DNA of 64,000 bases from an uncultured bacterium (GCA_902776645.1 CACYQT010000017.1:1-64000); one strand, 5' to 3'; numbered from the stretch's first letter, positions 8,702 to 18,227 are shown. Notes: generated by a model not told the origin, from the letters alone. Numbers and translations are program-made.

Positions 8702-9349
8702 ATGTACATCGGTCGTATCGTCGCCATCGCCAGAACAAAAGACAACCGCGGAGCCGCCCTCTACCGCGTCTCTTCACGCTCCTTCCCAAACCGCATGGCC
8801 AAGACGCTCGCCAACGCCGTCGCCATCGTCCCCAAGCCGGGCTTTGAGAACGACATCCAGAAGAACCCCTACATCGCCTACGACTGCCTCCGCCTCGCGA
8901 ACGGCTACGCCATCGTGACGAACGGCTCGCAGACCGATCCCATCGCGGAGAAAATCGCCTCCGGAATGGCGCCCCGCGACGCTCTCGCGTATGTGATGCT
9001 TTCCATGGACTACGAACATGATTCGCTGGACACCCCCCGTATCTCCGCCATCGTCACGCCGGACGGCAGCAAAGGCTGGCTCGCCATCGTCCGCAAGGAC
9101 GCCCTGCTCGTCCGCGAATTCGCGTTGAAGCCCGGTGAAGCCTACTACGTCGCGACTTACGAGAAGAACCGCCCCGCCGATGACCAGAACGAACCGAACT
9201 TCACGCCCATGACCGCCGAAGAAGCCTGCGATTTCATCCTCGGCACGAAGGGCGGCGTCTTCGCGGACTTCGAGAAGCCCGTCACCGCCGTCTGCGCCGT
9301 CGCCAACGCCGACGGCTCCTTCGCCACCGCCACGAAAGACTTTGCATAA
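8702..9349 (+). CDS. purO: IMP cyclohydrolase, archaeal PurO type
   Basis: This 215-residue protein starts at ATG 8702 with AAAGGA upstream. MYIGRIVAIA, YRVSSRSFPNR, NPYIAYDCLR and SQTDPIAEKIASG are signatures of the COG3363/PurO family, which closes the purine ring by converting FAICAR to IMP. Most bacteria use the PurH C-terminal/N-terminal bifunctional enzyme instead; PurO was described from archaea and also occurs scattered in bacteria. The length fits the family. The gene lies between a surface protein gene and a cytoplasmic GH38 gene, with no other purine gene nearby. Codon usage matches the neighbouring GH38. Confidence 0.85.
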   Translation: MYIGRIVAIARTKDNRGAALYRVSSRSFPNRMAKTLANAVAIVPKPGFENDIQKNPYIAYDCLRLANGYAIVTNGSQTDPIAEKIASGMAPRDALAYVMLSMDYEHDSLDTPRISAIVTPDGSKGWLAIVRKDALLVREFALKPGEAYYVATYEKNRPADDQNEPNFTPMTAEEACDFILGTKGGVFADFEKPVTAVCAVANADGSFATATKDFA

Positions 9350-9398
9350 AGCGTGAAGATGCGCGGGATCCGTGCCGCGCAAGAAAAAAAGGAAGACT

Positions 9399-12086
9399 AT
9401 GCCAAACGCACATTATATTTCCGGAACGCATTGGGACCGTGAATGGTACCGCACTTTCCAGGAGTACCGCCTCCTCTTCGTCAAGCTCGTCGACGGTTTG
9501 CTTGATCTCATGGAGAACAACCCTGATTTCAAGTACTTCCATTTCGACGGACAGACAACCGTCCTGCCCGACTACATCGAAATGCGCCCCGAAAACAAAG
9601 GACGCCTCCAGAAGCTCGTCAAAGACGGTCGCATTCTCGTCGGCCCATGGTTCACCATGCCCGATCTGTTCTGCCCGGGCGCGGAGGCCCTGGTCCGCAA
9701 CCTGTTGACCGGCAAGCGTATAGCGAATGAATGGGGCGTCGAACCCATGTGCGTCGCCTATACATGCGACATGTTCGGCCATCCGTCGCAGATGCCGCAG
9801 ATCTACAAAGGCTTCAATCTTCCGTACTGCGTTCTCGGCCGCGGCACAAACGAATTCGACACGCCCGCCTTCTTCAACTGGCGCGCCCCCGACGGAACGG
9901 ACGTCTTTACTTTTAAATTACAGGACAAGATCGGCTACGGCGCGTTCGTCGGAGCCCGCCGCATTTTCGAAGCCGGCGACGGCGACATCGAAAAGGCCCG
10001 CGCGACGCTGAAGGAATACATCGAGCACGAAATCAACCGCACGAATGGCGACGTCCTCTGCCTCATCGACGCCATCGACCACATGCATCCCGCCGCCGAC
10101 GCTCCAAAATACGTGAAGGAATCGGAAGCCGCATGGCCCGGCCTCCACGTCGAGCATTCCACGCTGCCCGCCTTCTTCAGGGAGGCGGAGGCGTCCGCCC
10201 ATGACGTGCCCGTCCGCCAGCGCGAGCTCCGCGATCCCGCCCGCTACCGCCACGGCTATCTCTGGCTCATCCCGAACTGCGTCTCGTCCCGCGCCCGCAT
10301 GAAGCAGGCCAACGACGAATCGCAGGCCTTCCTCGAACTGCAGGCCGAACCGCTTCTCGCCATCGCCTACGACAAAGGCCTCGAACCAGCCCCGAAGATG
10401 ATGCTCAACATCGCCTGGCAGACGCTGCTGACAAACCACGCCCACGATTCCATCTGCGGTTGCTCCATCGACCAAGTCCACCGCGACATGATGTACCGTT
10501 TCGATCAGGTCCGCCAGCTCGCCAAGCAGCTCCGCAACCAGTCCTTCGGCGATCTCACCGCCCTCTGCAAAGATCTGGCGAAAGAGCCGAACGAATTCAC
10601 CGTCACCGTCGCCAACACGTTGCCGCAGCCTCGCAAGGCTCCCGTCATCGTCACCATCGACTTCCCGCACGATTGGCCGTCGAAATTCCACGATGCCTTC
10701 CGCTCGCAGCTCTACAACGCCTTCCTGCTGGAGGATGTTGATGGCAAACCGCTTGAATACCAGATACTTGACATCCAGCCCGAATTCGGCGAACGGTCGC
10801 AGTACCTCGCCCTTGGCTGGAGCGAAAACTCCCAAAGCGGTCAGCGCTACACGGTCGCCGTCGATATCGACCTGCCCGCCCTCGGCTTCAATTCCTTCCT
10901 TGTCAAGCCCGCCCCGATGCTCCATCGGCCCGTCGGCTCGCTCCGCACCGCCCCCAACGCGGCCGCGAACGAATTCCTCAAAATCACCGTCGAATCCAAC
11001 GGTACGCTTACGATGCTCGACAAGACGACGGGCAACGTCTATCATGACCTGCTCACCTTCGAAGACCGCTCCGAAATCGGCGACGGCTGGTTCCATGGCC
11101 AGACGATGTCAGACGAAATCGCCCTTTCGACAGCCTCGCCCTGCCAGATTTCCGTCATCCACGACGGCCCGCAGTGCGTCACCTTCCGCATCCAGACCAA
11201 GATGAACCTCCCGAAACGCTACAACTGGCATACGGAGCATCGTTCGGATGCGCGCGAAGACCTTCTCGTCGTGTCGCTTGTGACGTTGCGCAATCATGCG
11301 AAGTCCGTCGAAGTCGAGACGACCATCCACAACACGATTGAAGACCATCGATTCCGCGTCCTCTGCCCGTCCGGCGCGAAGAACGCGAAGACATGGTTCG
11401 CCCATCATCCGTTCGACTTCACGGAACGCGCCATCGCCGTCAATCCCGAAACCCGCGACTGGTCCGAAATGGAACTGCCTGAAAAACCGTTCCTTAACAT
11501 CCAGGCGGTCGGCGACGGCAAGCAAGGCCTCGCGTTCATTTCCGCCGGCGGCATGCACGAAGGCGGTGTCGTGGACGACGAACTGCGCACGATCCAGACG
11601 ACGCTCTTCCGCTCCTACCGCCGCACGGTCAACACGCCCGGCGAAAAGGACGGCCTCGAGCTTGCGGATCTGACGTTCCGCTACAACCTCCGCCCCTACG
11701 CGGGCGAACTGCCCGCAGCGGATCTCGCACGCGAAATGCTGACGCTCCATGCGCCGCTGACCGTCCGCTTCTCCGGCAAGACGAAATCCGGATATCCGCG
11801 CCTCACGGGCGAACTCTCCCCGAAGCAGTCCTTCATGGAAATGCTCGACAACAAGCTCGTCTTCTCCGCTTTCAAGCCCGCCGAAGACGGCAAAGGCCAG
11901 ATTCTCCGCCTCTGGAATCCCACGGGCGAGACACTGACCGAACGCATCCGCCTCTGGAAGAAACCAGCCTCCATTCAGCCCGTCAAACTCGACGAATCGG
12001 CTGACGGCGACGCCGCCAAACCCGCCGAAGATGTCATCACCATCACGGCCGGCCCGCACAAGATCGTCGGCGTGAGAATCCTGTAA
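9399..12086 (+). CDS. Alpha-mannosidase, glycoside hydrolase family 38
   Basis: This 895-residue enzyme starts at ATG 9399, preceded by AAGGAA, and has no signal peptide, so it acts in the cytoplasm. The N-terminal catalytic domain shows the zinc-binding motif HWDREWY (His11, Asp13) and the nucleophile motif YTCDMFGHPSQMPQ (Asp124). NHAHDSICGCSIDQVH supplies another conserved zinc-site His. The C-terminal half is the beta-sandwich region typical of GH38. It would release mannose from oligosaccharides imported after extracellular cleavage. A very strong terminator follows directly. Confidence 0.93.
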   Translation: MPNAHYISGTHWDREWYRTFQEYRLLFVKLVDGLLDLMENNPDFKYFHFDGQTTVLPDYIEMRPENKGRLQKLVKDGRILVGPWFTMPDLFCPGAEALVRNLLTGKRIANEWGVEPMCVAYTCDMFGHPSQMPQIYKGFNLPYCVLGRGTNEFDTPAFFNWRAPDGTDVFTFKLQDKIGYGAFVGARRIFEAGDGDIEKARATLKEYIEHEINRTNGDVLCLIDAIDHMHPAADAPKYVKESEAAWPGLHVEHSTLPAFFREAEASAHDVPVRQRELRDPARYRHGYLWLIPNCVSSRARMKQANDESQAFLELQAEPLLAIAYDKGLEPAPKMMLNIAWQTLLTNHAHDSICGCSIDQVHRDMMYRFDQVRQLAKQLRNQSFGDLTALCKDLAKEPNEFTVTVANTLPQPRKAPVIVTIDFPHDWPSKFHDAFRSQLYNAFLLEDVDGKPLEYQILDIQPEFGERSQYLALGWSENSQSGQRYTVAVDIDLPALGFNSFLVKPAPMLHRPVGSLRTAPNAAANEFLKITVESNGTLTMLDKTTGNVYHDLLTFEDRSEIGDGWFHGQTMSDEIALSTASPCQISVIHDGPQCVTFRIQTKMNLPKRYNWHTEHRSDAREDLLVVSLVTLRNHAKSVEVETTIHNTIEDHRFRVLCPSGAKNAKTWFAHHPFDFTERAIAVNPETRDWSEMELPEKPFLNIQAVGDGKQGLAFISAGGMHEGGVVDDELRTIQTTLFRSYRRTVNTPGEKDGLELADLTFRYNLRPYAGELPAADLAREMLTLHAPLTVRFSGKTKSGYPRLTGELSPKQSFMEMLDNKLVFSAFKPAEDGKGQILRLWNPTGETLTERIRLWKKPASIQPVKLDESADGDAAKPAEDVITITAGPHKIVGVRIL

Positions 12087-12112
12087 CCGCTCATAACACA
12101 TTGAAACCAAAC

Positions 12113-12150
12113 GCCCCGGGCTTCTCGACAATGAGAAGCCCGGGGCATTT
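12113..12150 (+). terminator. Strong intrinsic terminator
   Basis: A perfect 14-bp stem, GCCCCGGGCTTCTC (12113-12126) and its complement (12133-12146), closes a 6-base loop; ATTTGTTCG and then TTTT follow. It lies between the convergent GH38 and ATPase genes. Confidence 0.85.
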
Positions 12151-12168
12151 GTTCGCTTTTATTTTGAT

Positions 12169-13605
12169 TCATTTGAGCCCCAGCAACTCGCGCGATGACA
12201 CGATTGCGTAAAAATACGAATTGCCGCGAACCACTTCCGCCAATTCACCATCATAGACAAGAGCCGTACGAATGGAGATATTTTTCCGTACATTCAGCCT
12301 TGTCACTTTTTCCGCCACTTCATGCTCAACTTCCTCTCCTATATGTTTTTGCCGCTTGACTTCAACTAGGCATACAGCCTTTCTGGCCTGAATCAGCAAA
12401 TCAATCTGCACACCTCTTTTTCCTTTTTTATCCTCCTTCCGACTGTATGGAACGGCAGAAAGAATCGGAACGCCACCAAGATGCAACGCGTCCAGCAATG
12501 TCATGGCGTGGTTCACGACAAGATTCTCAAATGCAAGTCCCATGACGCTTTCCCACCCCGGGAGCATCCCTAGTGAAATGAATTCATAATGGCCATTTCG
12601 TATATTCGCCTCCTCGGGTTCAACGAACTTCAAATAGAATCGCGTGTAGTTATCGCGAATACGATAACGTATCTCCTTTGCAAGCCTTCCTGTTTCCGGA
12701 TTGTATCCATTATCCGCCGCCAGAAAACCAGCCTCGCACAAATCTTTGAGATTCTCGCTTAACGCGCCACCGCGATCAATGCCTAGATCATCCGCGATCT
12801 CACTCAATGTCATCGCCCTCTCCGCCAGACGGCGCAGTATCTCCCCTTTCTGAACCGCAGTCTCCCCGAAAACTTCATTGAACATCGCCTTGAAATCCTT
12901 GAACAACGGCCCGTCAGGATGGAAAAACATACGTTTGATGTTTTCATCGGCTGATAATGAGGGATTGACTTCCTCCAAATATTGCGGCACGCCTCCGGTG
13001 ACCGATAAAACATCAATGATATCATGCGTCGCAAGACGTGTCGCCCTTTCACCCCAGAACGCAGTGCATTCCGCCGGTGTCAATTCCCCAAGAACAATAT
13101 CACGTGAAAAACGCCCGCCAAAACCAGCATTGTCCAATATGTTCTTTCGTATCCATGACGACACACTACCGCAAATGACAAGTATCAATTTGTCATGCCT
13201 TTTAAGTTCATCATCCCATGCACTCTTCAGATAGCCGGCGAAATCCTCGTCGTAATGCCCCATCCACGACACTTCATCCAGAAGAACAACCGTCCACACG
13301 GAATCATCGATAGATTCTGAAAGCATGTTGAACGCCTGAAACCAGTTTTTGGGAACCTGGTTCTCATGCCCCGTGCATTTTGCAAGCTTCAAGGCGAAAT
13401 TGACCAATTGATCGCGGTTTGTCTGCCGTTTTCGCAAAGGCAAACCATCTATGTTGATTAATGTGAGATCATTCAATCGGGCAAATTCCTTAATCAAAGT
13501 CGATTTGCCAATACGACGACGCCCACGGCACGCGACAATTGAAGACGTGCCTTTTTCCAAAAGCAACGCCAATGACGCCAATTCTCGTTCTCGACCTATG
13601 AACAT
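12169..13605 (-). CDS. DUF234-type AAA ATPase with nuclease-like C-terminus
   Basis: This 478-residue protein starts at ATG 13605 (GGAG 8 bases upstream); a GTG one codon earlier is possible. The P-loop is CRGRRRIGKST near residues 27-37 and Walker B is VVLLDEVSWMG. A winged-helix segment follows around 250-310 (LSEIADDLGIDRGGALSENL). The C-terminal part contains VQIDLLIQARKAVCLVEVKR, a D...ExK pattern like the PD-(D/E)XK nuclease fold of the DUF234 family. Such ATPases are common in archaea and patchy in bacteria, with no firm function; links to mobile elements or toxin-like systems are suspected. It is more AT-rich than its neighbours and has a promoter with an operator-like inverted repeat, so transfer and self-regulation are plausible. 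Confidence 0.75.
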   Translation of the reverse strand: MFIGRERELASLALLLEKGTSSIVACRGRRRIGKSTLIKEFARLNDLTLINIDGLPLRKRQTNRDQLVNFALKLAKCTGHENQVPKNWFQAFNMLSESIDDSVWTVVLLDEVSWMGHYDEDFAGYLKSAWDDELKRHDKLILVICGSVSSWIRKNILDNAGFGGRFSRDIVLGELTPAECTAFWGERATRLATHDIIDVLSVTGGVPQYLEEVNPSLSADENIKRMFFHPDGPLFKDFKAMFNEVFGETAVQKGEILRRLAERAMTLSEIADDLGIDRGGALSENLKDLCEAGFLAADNGYNPETGRLAKEIRYRIRDNYTRFYLKFVEPEEANIRNGHYEFISLGMLPGWESVMGLAFENLVVNHAMTLLDALHLGGVPILSAVPYSRKEDKKGKRGVQIDLLIQARKAVCLVEVKRQKHIGEEVEHEVAEKVTRLNVRKNISIRTALVYDGELAEVVRGNSYFYAIVSSRELLGLK

Positions 13606-13626
13606 CACAAAATCTCCATTTTTATG

Positions 13627-13666
13627 ATTATGTGCTGTTGGAATCCATTTTTCAACAGCACATAAT
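13627..13666. promoter_or_regulatory. 14-bp inverted repeat (operator candidate) before the ATPase
   Basis: ATTATGTGCTGTTG (13627-13640) and CAACAGCACATAAT (13653-13666) are perfect complements around a 12-base spacer. A third half-site, TGTGCTGTT, lies at 13686-13692 by the predicted start of transcription. The array of half-sites between promoter and start codon suggests a repressor site, perhaps for the ATPase itself. Confidence 0.65.
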
Positions 13667-13693
13667 TGATAATTTTACGTTTTTGTGCTGTTC

Positions 13694-13721
13694 ATTATAC
13701 CTGTTTTTCATTAAATATCAA
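13694..13721 (-). promoter_or_regulatory. Promoter of the DUF234-type ATPase gene
   Basis: On the minus strand TTGATA (13721-13716), a 16-base spacer and a perfect TATAAT (13699-13694) lie about 90 bases before the ATG. The inverted repeat lies just downstream. Confidence 0.65.
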
Positions 13722-13785
13722 GAAAAAAGGATACCGATTTTTCTAAAATGTCTCAATCTTCCATCATTTCCAATCATCAAAGTTG

Positions 13786-14000
13786 TTGGAAAATTGTAAA
13801 AAACGCCATTTTTCGGTTGGAAAATTGTTAAAAATCGCCATTTTTCGGTTGGAAAATTGTAAAAAATCGCCGTTTTTTGGTTGGAAAATTGTAAAAAATC
13901 GCCGTTTTTTGGTTGGAAAATTGCAAAAAAACGCCATTTTTCGGTTGGAAAATTGTAAAAAAGCGCCGTTTTTCAGTTGGAAAATTGTAAAAAAGTTTTA
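13786..14000. repeat. Array of seven 31-32 bp direct repeats
   Basis: Copies of TTGGAAAATTGTAAAAAATC, each completed by a GCC-(T5-6)-(C/G)G half, begin at 13786, 13817, 13849, 13881, 13913, 13945 and 13977. An eighth degenerate start is at 14006. The period is 31 once and 32 five times. Each unit has an A tract, a CGCC core and a T tract that can pair as a short hairpin. There are no unique spacers, so this is not a CRISPR array. It lies between the 3' end of the WaaP-type kinase gene and the ATPase promoter. Confidence 0.9.
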
Positions 14001-14020
14001 AGACATTGGAAAAGGTTATT

Positions 14021-14827
14021 TTACTTTCCTTTTTCCCGCAGCTTCTTCTCATAACGTTGTCGCGCCTTTTCCATGACATCCTCTGCGCCGTAGAAATTCT
14101 TACCGCGCGCCGTCATGGCTTCCGCATAACACTCCAAAAAATATTCCGCTAAACTGTAATCTTTCAGCGACCAGCTCATACGGAAGCAGAACTGCACAAG
14201 ATTCCGGCGGACGCCGCGCTGCAACAGGCAGCCGTTGGCGAGCTGCGTCCGGTCGTTGTCGATGAAATGGATGTGTTCGCCGTCCCACAGGAGATTCCCG
14301 GGGATGCAGTCGCCGTGCAGGAAGCCGTGGCAATGGAAGTCGCAAAGCCCTGCCGCGACGCTACGTAAAACGTCTTTCCGCCGTTCCGTGTCTGTCGTTT
14401 CCGAAATGATTTTCATGACGGACGGATACGGCACGCCACGCGAAATGAAAATCTCTTCCGCTCGTAGCCAGTGCGTCCGCCGCGCCGCCAGAACCGCCTC
14501 CGCGCAGAGGACGCCCGCCTCCCGCATCGCCACTGTTCCATCAAGAGCCTTCAGGGCACGACCTCCCAAAAAACGCCATTTGAACCACTTCCAAAAGCAA
14601 AGCAGACAACGGCCGCCCTCCCCGTCGTCCAACGATTTCACGACTTTCACATAGAGCTCCTCACCGTCCGCCATGACGCGGGACACAGTCCGTCCGCAAC
14701 GATTCACAAGCTGCTGGCCCGGATTGTCCGCCAGCCATTTGTCCAAATCGTCAGGGCGGCCATGCCATTCACGGCTGACCAGCCCCTTCCATCCATTATG
14801 CCTGTATGTTTCGAAGCCGTTCATCAT
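14021..14827 (-). CDS. WaaP/InaA-type lipopolysaccharide core kinase
   Basis: This 268-residue protein has a protein-kinase-like fold of the Kdo/WaaP/InaA group. GELYVK-like and VKVVKSLDD segments supply the ATP lysine. HGDCIPGNLLW is the catalytic HxDxxxxN loop and HFIDNDRT the metal-binding DxD. The many Arg and Trp residues between 75 and 120 are usual for LPS kinases working at the membrane face. It probably phosphorylates lipid A-core sugar, consistent with the Gram-negative envelope shown by lpxD. Two adjacent ATGs (14827, 14824) can serve as start. No neighbouring LPS gene is present. Confidence 0.75.
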   Translation of the reverse strand: MMNGFETYRHNGWKGLVSREWHGRPDDLDKWLADNPGQQLVNRCGRTVSRVMADGEELYVKVVKSLDDGEGGRCLLCFWKWFKWRFLGGRALKALDGTVAMREAGVLCAEAVLAARRTHWLRAEEIFISRGVPYPSVMKIISETTDTERRKDVLRSVAAGLCDFHCHGFLHGDCIPGNLLWDGEHIHFIDNDRTQLANGCLLQRGVRRNLVQFCFRMSWSLKDYSLAEYFLECYAEAMTARGKNFYGAEDVMEKARQRYEKKLREKGK

Positions 14828-14924
14828 ATAAAACGTTCAACTGAAAATTTGCCATTGCTACAAACATATATACAATATAGACATTACTGTCGATTTCAAA
14901 CTAAACTTACAGGAAAGCGTCTCC

Positions 14925-17900
14925 ATGAAACAGCTTCTCACACTCGTCATGCTGACCGCTCTGACGGTCGCCGCCGCTCCTCCACGAAGGCTCGTCATGC
15001 TGCCGACTGGCGGCATCACGCTCGGAGGCGAGTTCCCCGGCGCGAAAGGGACATCGGAAATATCATCGGATAAACCTGTTACGGCAAAACTCGACTTTGA
15101 TCTCACCAAAGGCAACTACGTCGGTTTCGTTCATCGCTGTCTCTTGACGGAGGGGACGACGACCTTCTCCTTCATGGCCCGCCCATCCATCCCCAATACG
15201 CGACTTTTCGTCCGGACCATGGACAGCAAAGGGCGGCAGCACATGCGTCGCATACCGAATTCCATCTCCCCCGGCCAATGGGAGGAGCGGTCCGTCGATC
15301 TCTCGAAATTCCAAGATTCATGGGGGGCGGGCGAAGCCAAAATCCACTGGCCCATCACGGAAATCGTCATTGGAATCGAAGTTGATAAAAAACACGCCAT
15401 CGGAACGCTCGAACTCCGTGATTTTATCGTAACCACCACAGCCACAAGGGAAAACATGCCAAGCGTCTCTCTTCAAGTCACTCCAAGCCGTTTCGGCGCC
15501 CTCTTCTATCCGGAAGATCCCATCACTATCCAATACACCGTTGTTTCGTCCGATCTTGATTTCAAGCCGTCTCTCAATGTCACCCAGACCGTCAAAGACT
15601 GGAAAGACAATGTCATTCTTTCGGAAAAGGCCGTGGCCACGTCAAACGAAAATTTCATCTTCAATATCACAGCGGAAAAACTGAAGAAACAGTTTGGCGC
15701 CTTCCAGCTGGAAATCAACGTCGTAAACGCCAGTGATCCAACGGACAAAACGTCTTATACCACATGGTTCGGGCGGCTCCCCTCCCGTGATCCAAAGCCC
15801 TGCCCATGGGTCGGAACGGGCCTCCACAGCGGTCACGGCTGGGGCCATGGCGACCTCCGTTTCATCGACATCCTTACCGCCGCCGGAATCGGTGTCGTTC
15901 GCGAAGAATTCGGCTGGCGTTCCATCGAACAGGAAAAAGGCAAATACGTTGTCCCGCAGAATGTTATCAACTTCGTCAACCGCCTGAACGAACGCGGCAT
16001 ACGTCTCAACCACATCTGCGACTACAACAATCCGATCTACGAAAATCCCCTCGATCCGGACGCCTTCGCACGATGGACCGCCTTCATGGCCGAATATTTC
16101 AAAGACAAAATCCACATGTATGAAATCTGGAACGAACCCGCGAATTTCTTCTTCCAGAAACAATACGGCGGACAACGGTGGGGCGACGCGCCATGGCTCG
16201 TCAAATTCGTCGAACTGACACGAAAGGCGAACGACGCCATCCGAAGCGTCCTGCCGGACGCCAACATCGCCGTCTGCGCGGAAGACGTCTGGCCGACGCT
16301 CAGGCAGATGGTCGAAAACGGCATCGCCGATGAAAAAAACATCATCTCCTTCCATCCCTACTGCCACGGCCAGCCGCGCCCCGAACGCGAGATGTTCTTC
16401 AACGACAACGGCAAAGCCATGCGCGAAATCTGCAAACAACATGGCGGTGCCCATCAGTTCATCATCACGGAATCCGGCTGGACGACCTATTCGGGAGACA
16501 TGCAGTATCTCGCCATCGCGGGCGGCTATCCGCGTTCGAGCAACATCCACCAGGCGCAATACGCCATCCGCATGTTGCTCTCTTCCAAGGCCAACGGCAT
16601 CCTCTACGCCTGCCAGTACGACTTCCGCAACGACGGCGGCAACCGCGGCTATACGGAGCATAATTTCGGGCTCGTCCACGAAGATTTCTCGCCCAAGCCC
16701 GCCCTCACCGCCATCGCCGCCATGACGCGCATCCTTGAAGACGCGCAATACATGGACGATCTATCCAATAATTTGGAAAACAAGCACTTGTATCATTTCA
16801 AAGACAAAAACCTACTGGATGTCGTCGCCGCGTACGTCGTCGAAGGCGAACAGGCCGTCTCGCTGCCCGTCGCAAACAACGTCAAAATCCTTGATTTGCA
16901 AGGAAATCCTGTTCCAGCCGTTGTAAAAGACGGTAAACTGGACGTGACGCTCACGGAAACGCCGATCTACATCTATGGACTTGATTGCAAAGAAGTTGTG
17001 AAATGCATCCGAATGGCGGTTGATTTTGACACATCCATCGTCATCGGCGGCAACAAGCCGAGATCGGTCAAACCGAATGGCTCCGTCGTGCTCTATCCAA
17101 CGACATCGCTCAGATTCAGGCTTGATGTCCAAAATCTCACAAATGCAGACATTCAAAACGCCACCGCCACGGTGGTCTTCGATCCCGCTCCCGCCAATTT
17201 CAAACCCGTCGTCCTGCGCTTGGGCACCCCACTTCAATTCAAAGTGTTTTGTCAGCAAATCTGCGAAATCCCTTTGGATGCCAAAGAATGGCGGCCATTC
17301 ATGAACAAAACTATCAACATGACCGTCACGTGCAGCGGCAACGGCTGCACGGAATCCGTAAAAAACACGTTCACGATCCAACCTCCTATCGTATTGCATT
17401 GCAGCACAATCGCCATGCATGGCATCACACCGGCCATCCCTGTGACAGTCCAAAACAATCTGTCCCACCAATCCATTCTCCCGACATTTGACGCCGTCTC
17501 CAAAGACATCAAGCTGCTTCCTCCCAAACAGGAAGACATCGGCCCGAACTCGCAGAAAATCATTTGGCTGCCACTGAAATCCATGCCAAAATCCCCCACG
17601 GCCGTCATTTCATTGACGCCCAAACACGGGAATCTTCCGACCGAAACACAGACGTTCACCATCCGCAACGCCATCATCCCGCAAGCCCCCGCCCGCATTC
17701 CGTTCGCCGCCGAACCGGTCTTCGTCCCGCTACCGGACAAGCGGCCCAAGCCTATCAATCCAAGAGACTTAAACGCTTCCGCCTTCCTGTCGGGATCAGA
17801 CAAGGGCCTCGTCATCACCGTCGATGTCCACGACGACAAATTCTTCCAGCCGTTCTCCAATCTCGGCGACCTCTGGCAGGGCGATTCCGTCCAGCTTTCC

Positions 17901-18227
17901 GTCGCGCCGTTGACGGGCCAGAAGTCGCTCAGCCTGATGCTCGCGCTGCTGGCGGGAAAACCGACCGTTCTCGTGGAGACACGTCTCAATCCGGATACCA
18001 AGCCGGAGGACTTCCCGCTGTCGATCATCGGTTCGGCAAACGGCGACGGTCCGCTCCAATACACCGTCACGATTCCATGGAGCGCCCTGCCCGGCATCCA
18101 GAACGAATGCCGTATCTCCTTGCTGGTCAACGACAACGATGGCGACGGACGCAAAGGATGGATTGAATTCCATTCCGGCATCGGCTCATTCAAAGACACG
18201 TCTCTTTTCGGGCTTTATTCTTTCTAA
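14925..18227 (+). CDS. Exported clan GH-A hydrolase (GH39-like) with CBM9-like tail
   Basis: This 1100-residue protein has a signal peptide (MKQLLTLVMLTALTVAAAPP). An N-terminal beta-rich region (20-290) precedes a TIM barrel of about 290-620. There YEIWNEPANFF carries the acid/base Glu404 and FIITESGWTTY the nucleophile Glu516, the spacing of GH39 and related clan A families. A beta-sandwich follows, then a C-terminal domain (about 960-1100) with VITVDVHDDKFFQP, DLWQGDSVQLSV and the YTVTIPWSALPG strand, like family 9 carbohydrate-binding modules. The substrate cannot be read from the sequence. It is 21 bp before the next hydrolase and cotranscribed with it. Confidence 0.8.
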   Translation: MKQLLTLVMLTALTVAAAPPRRLVMLPTGGITLGGEFPGAKGTSEISSDKPVTAKLDFDLTKGNYVGFVHRCLLTEGTTTFSFMARPSIPNTRLFVRTMDSKGRQHMRRIPNSISPGQWEERSVDLSKFQDSWGAGEAKIHWPITEIVIGIEVDKKHAIGTLELRDFIVTTTATRENMPSVSLQVTPSRFGALFYPEDPITIQYTVVSSDLDFKPSLNVTQTVKDWKDNVILSEKAVATSNENFIFNITAEKLKKQFGAFQLEINVVNASDPTDKTSYTTWFGRLPSRDPKPCPWVGTGLHSGHGWGHGDLRFIDILTAAGIGVVREEFGWRSIEQEKGKYVVPQNVINFVNRLNERGIRLNHICDYNNPIYENPLDPDAFARWTAFMAEYFKDKIHMYEIWNEPANFFFQKQYGGQRWGDAPWLVKFVELTRKANDAIRSVLPDANIAVCAEDVWPTLRQMVENGIADEKNIISFHPYCHGQPRPEREMFFNDNGKAMREICKQHGGAHQFIITESGWTTYSGDMQYLAIAGGYPRSSNIHQAQYAIRMLLSSKANGILYACQYDFRNDGGNRGYTEHNFGLVHEDFSPKPALTAIAAMTRILEDAQYMDDLSNNLENKHLYHFKDKNLLDVVAAYVVEGEQAVSLPVANNVKILDLQGNPVPAVVKDGKLDVTLTETPIYIYGLDCKEVVKCIRMAVDFDTSIVIGGNKPRSVKPNGSVVLYPTTSLRFRLDVQNLTNADIQNATATVVFDPAPANFKPVVLRLGTPLQFKVFCQQICEIPLDAKEWRPFMNKTINMTVTCSGNGCTESVKNTFTIQPPIVLHCSTIAMHGITPAIPVTVQNNLSHQSILPTFDAVSKDIKLLPPKQEDIGPNSQKIIWLPLKSMPKSPTAVISLTPKHGNLPTETQTFTIRNAIIPQAPARIPFAAEPVFVPLPDKRPKPINPRDLNASAFLSGSDKGLVITVDVHDDKFFQPFSNLGDLWQGDSVQLSVAPLTGQKSLSLMLALLAGKPTVLVETRLNPDTKPEDFPLSIIGSANGDGPLQYTVTIPWSALPGIQNECRISLLVNDNDGDGRKGWIEFHSGIGSFKDTSLFGLYSF

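Noticed and set aside
9918-11096. Minus-strand open frame of 392 codons
   Set aside because: It lies entirely within the GH38 catalytic domain and has Val/Gly/Asp/Glu-rich shadow composition.
13786-14000. CRISPR array
   Set aside because: The units are contiguous direct repeats of 31-32 bp with no unique spacers, and no cas gene is present.
13783-14001. 72-codon open frame across the 32-bp repeats
   Set aside because: It exists only because the repeat unit lacks stops; the frame shifts from unit to unit and there is no start signal.
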